From: Klebsormidium nitens
Taxonomy: Eukaryota > Streptophyta > Klebsormidiophyceae > Klebsormidiales > Klebsormidiaceae
Direction: 5' to 3'
DNA: 64,000 nucleotides
Assembly (NCBI GenBank): GCA_000708835.1
Contig: DF237127.1
Location: forward strand, 62,001 to 126,000
Below the pieces are notes generated by a model. That model was given only the letters and a program-made list of their open reading frames with translations, was not told where the DNA came from and did not search any database. Positions within the stretch are counted from its first letter, which is position 1. Each line of letters opens with the position of its first letter. Shown piece by piece: positions 23,126 through 34,572 of this stretch. Position numbers and translations under genes: made by a program.

Positions 23126-26100
23126 ATGCAATCCCCCCTTCTCCCTTCAGATGTCAGCTCTCTACCCCCCGAACTGCAACGGCTGCTGTCGACCATGAGG
23201 GAGCTTGATGAGCGAGCTGCAAGTGAGCACTCTAAGAGCATAACAACAGTGACCTCATTCTATACCGGCGTCCCCAAACTTCACCACAGGAAGAACCGTA
23301 CGGAGGAAACTGTCTCTTGATTTTAAGACATCGAAACAGACTTATTACGACTTTAAGTGTGTGCTTGTTTAAAAGGGAGCACCATTGCGCACTTTGAGCC
23401 TCCAGCATTTGAGGTGCAAGATCCTGCTCCGAATTTTCAAACGATTCAGAAGAGTTGTTCGTTTACTATGCACTGTGTCCAAAAGGTGGAAGGCACCAGC
23501 CGTGACGTTGACGCTGCCCCATTGTAAATCCTGCTTTTTGTTCCCAATTTCCATGTTCCCATCCGGGTCAAAAAAGGACCACGAACTGCCAGTTCAGAAA
23601 GACACATTCGTAGCTCATCTCAAGTTCTTACATGGATTCCCCCATCCAACCAATCACGCGCTCCCCACACTGCAGACTGTCCCTCCTACACCCCCTGGTT
23701 TTGTATACATGACCACAATGCTCAGTCATCTGTTCTCTCGTCATACATTTGCAGCTTTTCAGTATGCAAATCGGGCGTTCTGCCGCCGCCACTGCAGTCT
23801 GCTACAGGTCCTCCTTTCCCTACTATAATCTCTGCAGACTTTTCCAACAGATGGATTCCTCGGTGACTGCCCTTCTTCCTCTATCCAATGTTCTGTATTA
23901 TTTCATATTGGGACATTCAACATTGAGGAGAAAGCAGACAGGGAAAAGCATCGTGTCATCATGCTCTTATTTATGTTTATTGTGCCTAATTTGCAGCTCT
24001 TCAAAACGTGGTCCGCGCACAGTGCGCGGCCGTGCTGGCGCAGCCCCGCTGCAAATTCAACGCAAAAATTCCAGAGCTTTTTCGGAACGCCTTCTATTAT
24101 GTTGTTCGCATTCACAGATTCTATGCTTCAATCTTGCAGCTCTTCAGGCACTGCCCCGCTCAAATTTCAACGTGACGACCCTCACGCCGTGGAGCACAAA
24201 TTCCGAATATACAAGCATTTGGAGAATTGGGCAAAATTCAAATGCTTCTTTCGTTTTATCACGGGACAAAATAGTTCGACGATTCAAATCTGAAAATTTG
24301 TCTGCAGCTCTTCAGGACGCAGTCCGTGCACAGTGCTCGGCTGTACTGGCACGGCACTTCCAGCGCGACGTCGCCAAAGCTTTTCTTGCATGACTTCTAA
24401 TATGTTATTCGTCTTCACAAATTCTGTGCTTCACTTTTGCAGCTCTTCAAGACGCGGTTCGTGCACAGTGCTCGGCCGTGCTGGCACTGCCCCCGCTGCA
24501 GTTCCAGAGCGACGACCTCAAAGCTGTTTTTGCATGACTTCTCTTCTGATATTCGTATTCACAAATTCTGTGCTTCACTTTTACAGCTCTTCAAGACGCG
24601 GTTCGTGCACAGTGGTCGGCTGTGCTGGCGCTACTGCCGCTGCAGTTCCAGCGCGACGATCCCGAAGTTTTCCCGGATTGATCCTACTTCTGTATCTTGT
24701 TCTTGATATCATATTTTCGCTGACATCTGCAGCTCTTCAAGACGCAGTCCGTGCACAGTGCTCGGCCGTGCTAGCGCTGCCCCCGTTGCAATTCCAGCGC
24801 GACGACCCCGAAGCCGTGGAGCTGGTCGAGACGATGCGGCGGAAGATCGAGGCGGAGCAAGAGCACTGCCTCGGGCTCGCCACCGAGAAGGTCCTTCTTG
24901 CGCAGCAAGCTACGGAGCTGGTAAGGACTCAATCCCGAGGCTCTATACTTTACCACTCGGTGAGGATGTAAGTTGCGGAGCTTTGAATCTCACATTCCCT
25001 AAGGTCGTCGAAATGGAAGGAAAAAGGGCTTTCGTAAAAGACAAAGGAAGGGACGATGTGGCGCGGACGGAAGGCAGAGCAGGAGCATTGCCTGGGGCTT
25101 ACCACCGAGAAGGTCATTCTTGCGCAACAGGCTACCGAGCTGGTAAGAACCTTCCTTTCTGATAAACGAGGGTTGAACGGGCCTGAGAGAAACCAAAGAC
25201 AGGATGCGGTGACTCGCAATCGGAGCAGAAGCACTGCTCGGGGCTGGCCATTGAGAAGTCCCTTTTGCGTAGCAGGCTACGGAGTGGGTAAAACCATAGT
25301 CTATCAGCTTGCGGGTTTTGGGGATAGATGGGTACTGAGCTTAGCGTTTACCGTTTGAATCTGCTGAGGTCGTCAGAATTGAGCTTCTCTACAAATTGGA
25401 AAAACAAGGGGCCAATCCGGCGCCGTTTTCTCTTATGAAGGAGGAGTCCTTGTGGCGCTGCAAGCCGATGGGCTCGTAAGACTAATCAACTTTTCTATTC
25501 CCTTTTGATCTGAGGCTGTCGTATCAGCAACGGTGTGCGGACTTTGGTGCATCCCATTTGACGGAAGCCGAGATTGGCCAAGGATCGATTTTGCAAAAAG
25601 TCTTACGTGGCACAAATGGGGTGAAGGCAAGCAAATACATGCACGTTCCGCGTGCATTCTGGGACCGGTTTCCGTGCGTGACGTCATCTTTTCTGTCCCG
25701 CTTGGACGGCGTGACGCCATGTTTACGTCCCACTTGGACGCAGCAGGTGTGGAAGAAACGGTCGCTGTCGCATACGTCTGGAACCATGCATACAGAATCT
25801 TCAATGGCCGTCTGACACCAGAAGCAAGCCGGAGCGGTTGCGGCCAAACAGAAAGAGAAACAAAAAAAACAGAAGGAAGGAAGAAAGCACAACTCTGAAA
25901 CATAAGCCTATTCGCAACGGACACTCGCCTCATCGTCCGTTTTCGTTCCTTTCTGCAGATCACGAGCCAAATTGCTCGGCTAGACGAAGACCTGGGCAGC
26001 TTCGAAGAGGACCTGAAAGTAGGTGAGGAAAGCCGAACGCCCGTTCCCCTCGACGTTGACCTATCCAATTGAGGGCCTCTTGGGGTAAAATGTACGCTCT

Positions 26101-27826
26101 TTCAAGACAAGGTTGGAGAAGGTTAAACGGCATCAAGTCCGGGTCGCAGCTTCAAAGAGGGCTTCTGATGTTTCTTCCTGAAGCCTGCGGACGTTGCTAA
26201 CTTGAGGGGGTTTTGCCATGTTATTAATCAGCCCGTTCTGGCAACTACTCGTTGAGCGCCTTAGACATTGCGGATGCTGCGGACGCTTTCCGGATGCTCC
26301 GAATGATCGGCCAGTCGGACGGGCTCAAACCATTTGTCGGGAAGCGGCACAGTCCGGCTCCTTAGGCCACTTCTTCGAGTCCCCTGAAAATGTTGTCTCC
26401 TTTCTGGTTCCACTCAGAGTGGGGCGTTGCGTGCGTTCTGCAGGCTAAGACAAAACCTCAACTCGTAGTGAGATGGACAGAGCAGTGGATGCGCGAATCG
26501 CATCGGTTTTCATGATGGGTCAGCGTACACAGCTTTCTCGGGTATCTCAAGGTTGTCTCTATACACAGCTTCGCACTCACTGCCTGCATAGCTCATTCTC
26601 CCCCGGGCAGACAGATTTGACTTGTCAGAGCATCGACAGAGTCGCAACGAAGGCAGATAGCCCATGTTCTTTTTCTTTGCAGAGGGCAAGCTGTCCGACT
26701 TCGCATTCACCCCGGTCTCGTTCGAGAAGAAGCGTCCGCCTGCCCCCCCTCCGCAGCCCACTTCCGCCCGTAAGCAGGACCCCGCCCCGGAATATGACGA
26801 TCGGGAACCGGAACGGCCACGTGCCCCAGCCATCACGGTCCGACGGAAAAGTCAGCCGTCGCAACCATCTCCGGGGGTGGTAAACGCAGCGAATCCGGGG
26901 GGAGGGGACCCTCAGGACAGCTTTTGTATATGCGGGGGTGTGAGTCAGCCAAAAGCTCAGACTCCGTCCTCTTCCCTTTCTGCTCTACTTCTTCCTTCTC
27001 TGCGTTTGCATCATGAGAGTAAGTCGAATCTATTCTCAAGCCTGCCTCGAAACCGACGCAGGCCTGGGCCGTCTAAGAAGACCTTAGAAACGACGGTCAC
27101 GTCCGCTCCTTGAGTTGATGGCGAAGGAGTCTTGTCGGACGCGAGCGGGTGTCTGGTGGAGGAAAGCTATGTCTAGGCGATGCTCTGGATGGATCCAGCT
27201 GTTAAAACGTCAGAGCTGCCTCTCTGTGCTTACGGAGACGTTTGCAGTGTCTTTGGGAACCGTAGTGCTGGCGACGTTGCGTGAAGACATGAGAGTCTTG
27301 ACGCTGGGCGAACGAAGTGCCACTCAAGATTGACCCAACAAAGCCGGATCGAAAGATGTTGAATTGTCTTTGTGGGTCAAAAGCTGTGCCTAACGGAGCC
27401 TTGAGCCAAGACCGCGATTGACAGAAGTCTGGACCGCGAGTATTCGAGAGGCGTTCTTCGACAGCTTATCCGCCCGTTAATCTCCATTTTCTCAACATAG
27501 ATAGAGGCGGCACCAATGACGTCCCGGGCCAGCTATTGTCACAGATTTCAAATGTGCTTGGGTTGAGAGGAGCTCGGTACACTTTTCGGTGCCTTCTTCA
27601 CGGACATACGCAGTGAACCAATCCGGACATACCTAACAATTCCCCATTTTGGACGTCCGTGCAGCAATCGTATGGCGACATGGTGCAGTGCGACAACGAG
27701 GACTGCAAAGGGGGGGTGTGGTTCCACTACTCGTGCGTGGGCCTGAACCAGGCCCCCCGGAACAAGTGGTACTGCCCCGCGTGCCGAGCGCTACAGAGGC
27801 GGGGACTTCTCGACGTGGCACTGTAA
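23126..27826 (+). CDS. ING: ING-family PHD finger protein (histone H3K4me3 reader)
   Basis: ING proteins target histone acetyltransferase or deacetylase complexes to H3K4-methylated nucleosomes. Exons 23126-23222, 24733-24920, 25959-26022, 26683-26939, 27665-27826 join in phase to give 255 residues, normal for the family. The N-terminal ING helical domain shows SLPPELQRLLSTMRELDER, then EQEHCLGLATEKVLLAQQA and SQIARLDEDLGSFEEDL. A basic, Pro-rich linker follows. The C-terminal PHD finger (about 197-247) is split by an intron after CICGG; it continues YGDMVQCD, WFHYSCVGL and KWYCPAC, with all eight zinc ligands and the Tyr/Met/Trp aromatic-cage positions present. The start could lie in an upstream exon, since the acceptor-like cttctcccttcag precedes 23151. 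Exon 2 is surrounded by decayed partial copies of itself. Confidence 0.9.
23997..24732 (+). repeat. Five decayed 5'-edge copies of ING exon 2
   Basis: Copies begin after an acceptor-like AG at 23997, 24140, 24308, 24443 and 24597, followed by the true exon at 24733; spacing is 135-168 bp. Each has about 50 bp of intron tail (ttcacaaattctgtgcttca in the later copies) plus about 85 bp of exon start (ctcttcaagacgcggttcgt). Each breaks off near the same point, where the real exon goes on with GTGGAGCTGGTC. Identity rises towards the functional copy. Most retain the pyrimidine tract and AG. Confidence 0.88.
25060..25481 (+). repeat. Three decayed 3'-edge copies of ING exon 2
   Basis: Segments 25060-25147, 25205-25294 and 25447-25481 repeat the second half of exon 2 plus its donor. 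The first still reads EQEHCLGLTTEKVILAQQA and ends in a good GTAAGA donor; the second ends in GGGTAAAA; the third is a faint remnant ending in GTAAGA. They lie in the intron after 24920. Confidence 0.85.
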
Positions 27827-29153
27827 CGCTTCAAATTCGAGATGATTTGAACAGAAACTGTTGCTCGCTTGCGTGTGGCGTATGTACAGAATTCAGACGC
27901 TGGGCTCCGACCCGGAGCCAAAGGGTAGCCCCCTGTATATTTTTGATGGGGCAGGTGCGATGAGTGGTCCGTTCGTGTGACGTTTGTGCTCGTTGGCGCC
28001 GTTGAAAAACCGGCCGATGTCGCTGCGCTCTCAGAAGAAAATGCGCGTAGTCTGACGGTAGTGATTCGAGTCCTTGAGGCAGGGATGCAGCGGCAAAGCT
28101 CTTCTACTCTCGAGCCTCTATCATGATTCCTTTCGAAGTACAGGTCCGTACGTTGATTGTTGCATGTGTACCTATACCGCGACGAGAGTTGTGTGGGTCG
28201 ATAATCATCGCGCATGTATGCGCATGAGTTTCACATATGCACCTAAGTTGGGCGTCTAGTGACAACGCTGCTTGTCAACTGCTGCCGCAACCAGATCCGC
28301 AACATGAGAGATGGCGGCACGATCTCAACCGCCAGAATTGCGAGCCAATACATCCGGCAAGCCGAAACCCACCGCTCATGTAATCATGCTTCCCTATAGT
28401 CAGAGGTGAGCGGAGTCCGCACACTGGCGGCATGGAAAGTTTATTTGCAGATTTGAGAGAGATGCATGTGATTATAATGGTCGCGACAATTGGAAGATCA
28501 GATCATTGCGGCCTGAAATGCAACGACGGTATACTAACATCTGCTGCTACATATGCTCAGCCTGCGTTATAGCTTGCTCGCGTCGAATTTCGTCAAAGTT
28601 GCGCCTCGAACGATCACGTACGAACGCGGTACGGGCCATGGGTATACAAAAATACATGGTTGCGGGCCATGCCTCATGCAGCTTATGTCACGATTTAGCA
28701 CCCACGTTTGCGCCGCGGACTTTCATCATGGACAATCCATGAGTGCGTATAATCAAGAGCTACTAGCCCCGACCGCCGTGTCTTACTCTGAAGAGGGGCT
28801 TGATAAAAAGCTAGGCTCCGGCCTCCGACTTGGCATGTATATACGATGACAAAATCAAGTTTGGTCCTTTAGATGATCAATGATGATTTGGTCAAAATTT
28901 AAGCAAAGTTATTAAAGACAGGACCGATGGCAATATATGATTTTTGCGCCTTGCTGCGCCGCTTATTCGATTTCACTTCTTTGTGAAATTAGCTGATCTG
29001 CGCTCAATCGAGTCTGCCATACATCCACCCTCTCAAACCACTGACGCTCATGACAATCGCTAGGAGCTAAACATTTCCAAACAGCGCGTTAAAACCCCCC
29101 GGCCGAACGCTGGTACGTACCGGGCACTGTGCGCCTGCCTCACACCGCTGAGA
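27827..29153. other. Convergent intergenic region (ING / NlpC-P60)
   Basis: 3' UTRs of both genes and about 1 kb of sequence without recognised features. No open frame with family similarity was found on either strand. Confidence 0.55.
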
Positions 29154-32100
29154 TTACACCCGGTAGTAACGGTCACCGGCCCGGAAGGCCTTTTCGGAGA
29201 CCATCTGCCCGGTCTCGGGCGCCTCGAGCTGGGTGCTGCCCACATAGATGGCGGTGTGGTAAGTAGATCCGACGGCTGCGAAAGCGTCACGCGTGAAATC
29301 AGCATGAAGTAGATGGCGCTCGAGGTCAGAAGAAGGTTTTTTACGCTGGAACGGCGAACAACACCAGCAGGTCAATGACATGATGCAACTAGAGGAGGAG
29401 CGGCCTTTTCCTCTTAGACAAGGACGCAAGTCCACCATCTCCAACCATGGCATAGTCATTTTAAGTCGCTGCCTCGCCTATAGACGATTTAAGGGTAGAC
29501 AGTCAAACGCCTCTGAAGTAAGGTAAGAAAGAGAAGAATACCGCTAATAAGGCGGCCAGAATGCCTCGCACGCTGCATTTTCAATTGCTCGGTTGATGTG
29601 AACTGACGATAAACACACCACACTCACTCGCCCACTTTCTTGCACTAGTACATCATCCGGTTGACTCGAAATTAAAAGCACCAACAGTGAGCTGCTTTCT
29701 GGTCTCCTGACCATCATCAAACCTTCTCTGTCCGTTCAAAGATCAGAAGCTAGTACAAACGAGGCAGAATCTGGCCTCGTGAAGTTTCTGCTCACTCGGG
29801 TACAGCTCGCAAACATGCCCTGCCGCGTTGAGCTTGCAACTGTCTGTATGAATCACACGAGACGGGAAACTGATTTCGGTAAGGAAAGTGGTATCGCCCA
29901 GTCGAGCACACACTGTTCTTATGGAGACAATACGTCGTCTCAAGCCAGGCTTATTGCCTCGACGGTCCTACCAAATCAGTCGAGGATTCCTTGGAGGCCC
30001 ACGTCTTGTGAAGCCAGAGAGCAGCTGAGGTCGGGGGGTAAGCCCATCTTCAGTTCACACTCGGCAACTGAAGCAAGAGAGCACACACAACTCACGTCCG
30101 TAGAAGATGAGGTCGCCCGGTTGGAGCTGCGCGCGCGTGACCTGTTTCCCGCCAAGGCGCGCCTCCTGGCCGCTGGTGCCCCCGGACCCGAGCACGTCGG
30201 AGCCACGTGCCTTCCAGACGGCCCAGCGGGTGAAGCCCGAGCAGTCGAAGCCGGTGGTAGAGCTGGCGGGGCAGGGCTGGGGGCCATGGTAGCCGCACGT
30301 GGGGCCGGTGGAACAACAACCTGGAGAATCGATTTGACTCGATTCAGATTCGAGGATTCAGGGTTTGAGAATTCGGAGTTTGGAAATCAGCTCATGAAGG
30401 ATTATGATATGAGGGTTTGAGAGGTCAGGGCGGGAGGTCTGGGGCGATCGAAAGCCTCCCTCCATTTTCATGATGAGTAACACCGGATTTTAAGAGGGCG
30501 CAGGGGGCCAGAGTAGCGGCACCCGGAACAACAAGACCTGGGGACAATTGTCCGTTGAGGACAATTGCCAGCGTGGCAAACAAGGAGGCGCGCAGGAAAA
30601 GGAGACACGACCTGAGTTGCGAGACTCAAAGGACTGTGAGAGACTGGTTTGGACACGTGGAAAAGGCCAAGACGAGGAGGAGATGACGAAAAGGCTTGCG
30701 GCTCACAGCAATCTTCGGGAGTAGATTTGTGGGAGTTTAGACGGACTCCTTACCGTGAGTAGGACCAGGCGATCCACCGTGGCCTAGACAAGGACGGCAA
30801 TAACGAATCGGTTAGCGACTGGATGGATTGACGAGAAAGGACGGCAGCAAGCAAAGCGGCAAGTATGCTTAGTCCTCGTTTCCTCTCTTTCTTATAAAAC
30901 CCTCCCTCGTTCGCAGCGTAGGGAAGCAAGCCTCGTTTACATGCGCCTCTTCTTTCCTGTATCTCACGATCCAAGCCACCCTTTGCCTGCAGGAAACACG
31001 TCGAAATAGCGCTGAATCCCACTTCCTCTACGAGTCGAAATCAACGTCTTACCTCCCCCCCAGGAGTAAGGAACCTTCCCGACCTGAGTCCTGCCCCAGG
31101 TGACAATCGAGCTGCCCCCCCCGGAAGAAGGCGTGCTCGCAGTGCAGCACTGGATGTTTGAGGGCCCGGGGCAATATCCCGGGGTGTGGGTTCCGGTGCA
31201 CTGGGCGGTGTCCTTGCAGGTTCCGGCCTGGCCGTTCACGGAACAGGTGCCATAGCCAGAGGTGCAGCACTGGATGTTGTAAGGACCGGGGCAAAGACCT
31301 GGGGGGGAAGGATGAGGGTTACGTAAACGGTTAGTAATCTCAAGGGTGGAAAGCTGTTGGGGTTTGGGAACTCAAGTTTGTGGTACGAGATGGCCATTGA
31401 GGTACAGGAGAGAGTAGCGGCCGTGCAGCACTGGATGTTGGAGGAAACGGGGCAGAGACCTGGAGACAGGAAAGAACGGGGCTAAAACTATTCGAGAGGC
31501 GGGAGTTGGGATGTCAGCTTGACCTTTAGGTGGCTAGTTTTTGAACAGGTGACACAGCCGTGGTGCAGACTGGGGATTGGAGGGTCAGGGGCCAAGACCT
31601 GCAATGGGCATGGGCTGGGGTTGGGATTTGCGCATGCATGGTGTTTGCAAGACCGTTGCGTTCTCTTTTTTATCTCAAGAGCAATTGACTGCGTACTTTT
31701 GATCAATACTGAATCATTACAGGGAAGAAGGGACTCGAACCCTTAACCTTTGGTTTTGGAGACCACTATTCTACCGTTGAAAATACTCATCTATTTTGAT
31801 GACTTCAGTAGGATCACAGAAAGTCACGTTTGTGAACGAGGAGGGCAAACCAGAATGAGTTCAGCAATCAGGTGCTGCCACCTTTCGTGCAGTGTAATGC
31901 TGGCATGAATTAGGGGGGGTGCAAATGAAGGGAAGAGTCAGCATCTATTTGTAGCAAAACGGCGAAAAAGTGGGTAAGCTTCAGGGAGCATAGCTGAGGT
32001 TCCTTGCACAGGGGCAAGCTCGTTTCGATATGAAATAAAGAAGATGAGAAAGCAACAGGCAATTGTGGTGGGGTAGTAAGCTAATATAACAATCTTTCAA

Positions 32101-33237
32101 TTGGTTGAACCAATAAGATCTTTGTAAAGTCCGTCAGAAACCAGAAACAACCGGAAAGAGAGAGAGCTCAAATGAGAGTCCACAGACATTTGAAGATACC
32201 GAACTCAGATCAACGTGGCATCACGAACTGGAAAGGTCGACATTGTCAAACTGATCTGGAAACCTGAGAATGGACGTTGTAGACTCTCGTCCAGCCTTTG
32301 AGCTTCTACTATTGTATTTGAAGACCGCTTATGATAGTTGCAAAATGACTGTCAGCTCAACGAAGCTTCACGGGAGCGTGACATCAAGTCCTCTTCCCCA
32401 AAGAAAGCCCAATAGTGAGATGACAAGCCATGCTCGAGCAAAGATGGACTTTCCTGGGAATGACCAGACCAAGAAAAGTAAGGAGAGCATGGTCCAACTT
32501 CTTTTCTTAAAAGAATAAACAAAAGAATTTCAAGTATCACTAGCAACAACGGTGCTCTTGAAAGTGCCTACCTGCAGTCTTGGTTCCAGAGCATGTGGAG
32601 ATGTCCTTGCAGGTCCCGGTCTGTCCATTGGCGGTGCAGGATTTGGGCGTGCAGCACTGGATGTTGGCAGCGCCGGGGCACAGGCCTGAAATGGACAGAA
32701 GGAACTTTGTGTTGGCCCGGTTGAGGCTTTCAGCTTCAATATGAATGCATTCAGCATGAAAAGATCCATCTGGATTCAATGTGCTGATTGAAAGACTTCA
32801 TCTGTGAGACATCATCATGGACGATTCAACTGCGTGCGGAGCCTTTCTCTGTTGGAGGCTCAAGTGTATCTAGAAGAGCCTAACCCCTTTCTGGATTTTT
32901 AAAAACATAGACCTACTGGAAAGCACTACACGAGAAGTTGGTCTTAGAGGATTTCGCTGGTTATCAGTGTCCTCGCATACTACCCCATGCCTCTTAAGCG
33001 CACTACTTCTAGGGCAGCTCAAGTACACCTAATACCAATCCAACCAGCCAGCTCCATTGCTTGAAGCACTGAGCTTCCACCTTGACACCACTCACCAGCG
33101 GTGCTGGTTCCACCCTTGTTGGCGCACTGTGTAGTGTCAATGCAGGTTCCGGAGCAGGCCGCTAGGGCCTGGTTGACCGACAGGCTCAGGAAGAGTGCGG
33201 CACAGAGGATCGTTGGTGTGAGGGAGATCCTCTTCAT
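29154..33237 (-). CDS. Secreted NlpC/P60 peptidase with repeated Cys-rich modules
   Basis: NlpC/P60 enzymes are papain-like cysteine peptidases, usually cleaving bacterial cell-wall peptides. Five exons in phase: 33237-33096, 32685-32572, 31298-31053, 30320-30096, 29275-29154; 282 residues. Residues 1-26 form a signal peptide (LCAALFLSLSVNQALA). Then come a short Cys segment and three copies of a module with core CPG-x2-NIQCC, one in exon 2 and two in exon 3, linked by G(Q)TGTCKD-like segments. The peptidase domain starts at VGKVPYSWGGG; catalytic Cys194 is in FDCSGF and His249 in YHTAIYV; PGDLIFYG lies between. The third polar residue is unclear (QLEAP where HAP is usual). Such signal peptide plus CPG/QCC plus NlpC/P60 proteins are familiar from fungi and bacteria rather than land plants, so transfer with later intron gain is possible. 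Predicted extracellular. Confidence 0.88.
30014..30051. repeat. 38-bp dispersed repeat, copy A
   Basis: The 38 bp 'ccagagagcagctgagg...gcccatcttc' recurs inverted at 61998-62035 with one mismatch. This copy is in the last intron of the NlpC/P60 gene. The flanks differ, so it is a short mobile or conserved non-coding fragment of unknown origin. Confidence 0.7.
31395..31599 (-). repeat. Two decayed copies of a CPG/QCC exon in the NlpC/P60 intron
   Basis: Reading the minus strand, 31460-31395 begins after CCAG with GLCPVSSNIQCCT. It could splice in phase 1 using a GTACCT donor, so it may be a weak alternative exon. A second copy at 31599-31545 keeps the acceptor and a GT-C-TTGGCCCC start but is frame-damaged. 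Both lie between exons 32685-32572 and 31298-31053, which carry intact modules. Confidence 0.72.
31721..31792 (-). tRNA. Organelle-type tRNA-Trp(CCA) remnant in NlpC/P60 intron
   Basis: On the minus strand the 72-nt segment has a GGTAGAAT D-arm part, a TGGT-CTCCAAA-ACCA anticodon arm with anticodon CCA, and a perfect 5-bp T arm with loop TTCGAGT. This matches bacterial/organellar trnW rather than the nuclear one. The acceptor stem pairs at only 5 of 7 positions (AGATGAG against CTTCCCT) and the anticodon stem lacks one pair, so it is probably a decayed organelle insertion. No encoded CCA follows. Confidence 0.55.
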
Positions 33238-33508
33238 CGTGGCTTCTTGAGGCGTAAACGTGCGTAAGGAAAGGGAGACAAGTTTTGGGTTTGAGAAGGA
33301 GATGAATGGAAGAGTAGGAAAATGACCAGAAATATATACGCACCTGACATGAACCAGTGAACGATCCAACAGCAGTGCCAGTGGATACTCCAAAGCGTGC
33401 AAACGCCTACCCGGACCGTATCTTTAATTGCCTTTGGATCACCTTCATCACCTAGCTATATTATGCCATTGAATGCTGGCAGCTGTGAGGAAGTGCCAAC
33501 TGGCAACA
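33238..33508. promoter_or_regulatory. Upstream region of NlpC/P60 gene
   Basis: Leader and promoter DNA of the minus-strand gene. A 'atatata' stretch at 33331-33338, about 100 bp upstream of the start codon, is a possible TATA region. Beyond it begins the first 492-bp transposon copy. Confidence 0.35.
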
Positions 33509-33511
33509 CTG

Positions 33512-34003
33512 GGCTGCCTCCACACTGCCGGATACTTGGGTCGTCGGCTACTCCGAGTACCCCCCTCTGGAGTATCCCGGGCAAGTAGCCCGTCCAGACT
33601 GCGGGATACTCAGCCCGGCTACTTTGTGTTCCGCGATGATCGGAAGCTACTTCGCCTTCTCACGTGTAAACGAGTAGCCCGGCAAGTATCCTTCAAAAAG
33701 TAGGCTACTCGGCCGGCTACTCGGCGGTTGGCCAATCAGATTTCAGCATAACGGTCCAGTTGTTGAACCGGACGCGTGCGAACACCGACAGTCTGCTTTC
33801 TTGAATGATTGCGCGAATCTTTGTGTCAACGTGGCACGCTGACAGCGACCGGCGGAAGTAGCCGATGTCCGAAGTAGCCCCCGGTGTGGAAGCGGCTACT
33901 TCAGCTCCCGCATTCTGCGGAAGAGCTCCCGGTTCCTCGGAGAAACTTGAGAAGTAGCCGGGTACTCCAGTATCCCCAAGTATCCCCCAGTGTGGAGGCA
34001 GCC
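33512..34003. mobile_element. 492-bp non-autonomous DNA transposon, copy 1
   Basis: Starts GGCTGCCTCCACACTG and ends in the complement (CAGTGTGGAGGCAGCC), with inverted similarity running about 30 bp. CTG is duplicated at 33509-33511 and 34004-34006. The interior is rich in GTAGCC/GGCTAC hexamers near both ends, like transposase-binding subterminal repeats. No open frame is long enough for a transposase. It is nearly identical to the copy at 34573-35064 and exactly the same length. Confidence 0.92.
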
Positions 34004-34006
34004 CTG

Positions 34007-34569
34007 GATGCTCTGACATGTAACGATTCAACCTTAGTCGTTATCGCCCGTCCGGATTTTGCGCTCGGCCTTTCAAGTTGGGCCGGGGTACATACCGTAT
34101 ATCTCGTATTTGCCCCCCGGTTGGAGATGGCCAGGGGCCAGGGCAGTATTCTCGTAGGTATTGCCCGGCCGTTTGCATGGACGTGTAACTAGCTCCTCGC
34201 GGGGTGGAGACTCCGAATACAGGTTCTCGAGAATCTCCATATATCCCCTCGGAAAATTCCTCCCAGGCTCCCCCTCGTACAATAGGTAACGTAGGTACCA
34301 ATAACGGATGATGATAATGTAGGTAGTCTTAGTCTTAGTCTAGGTACGTACCGTACCACATGTATCAAGTAGTAGTACGCCGCGTCTCAACCAGAGCTGC
34401 TCTGAGAGCAGCAAAAAGCTGCAAAAGCGGGATCCCCAGTGCCCACTGCCGAGTGAGATTGCAATGAGGGATCCCCAGACCTACTGTACTGACTGCGACT
34501 GAGGGTTGTACCGTATTGAGGGATCCCCGGATTCCAGTTGACCTCAGTGGACCTACTAGTAAACGTATT
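34007..34569. other. Spacer between the two 492-bp elements
   Basis: Non-coding. Contains three scattered 'gggatcccc' runs (near 34428, 34468, 34520) and a 'gtaggtagtcttagtcttagtctaggta' style simple tract near 34318-34350. No gene was recognised. Confidence 0.5.
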
Positions 34570-34572
34570 ACG

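Noticed and set aside
23997-24732. CRISPR-like or satellite array
   Set aside because: The periodic units are exon 2 edges with acceptors, vary in length (135-168 bp) and lack constant repeats with unique spacers.
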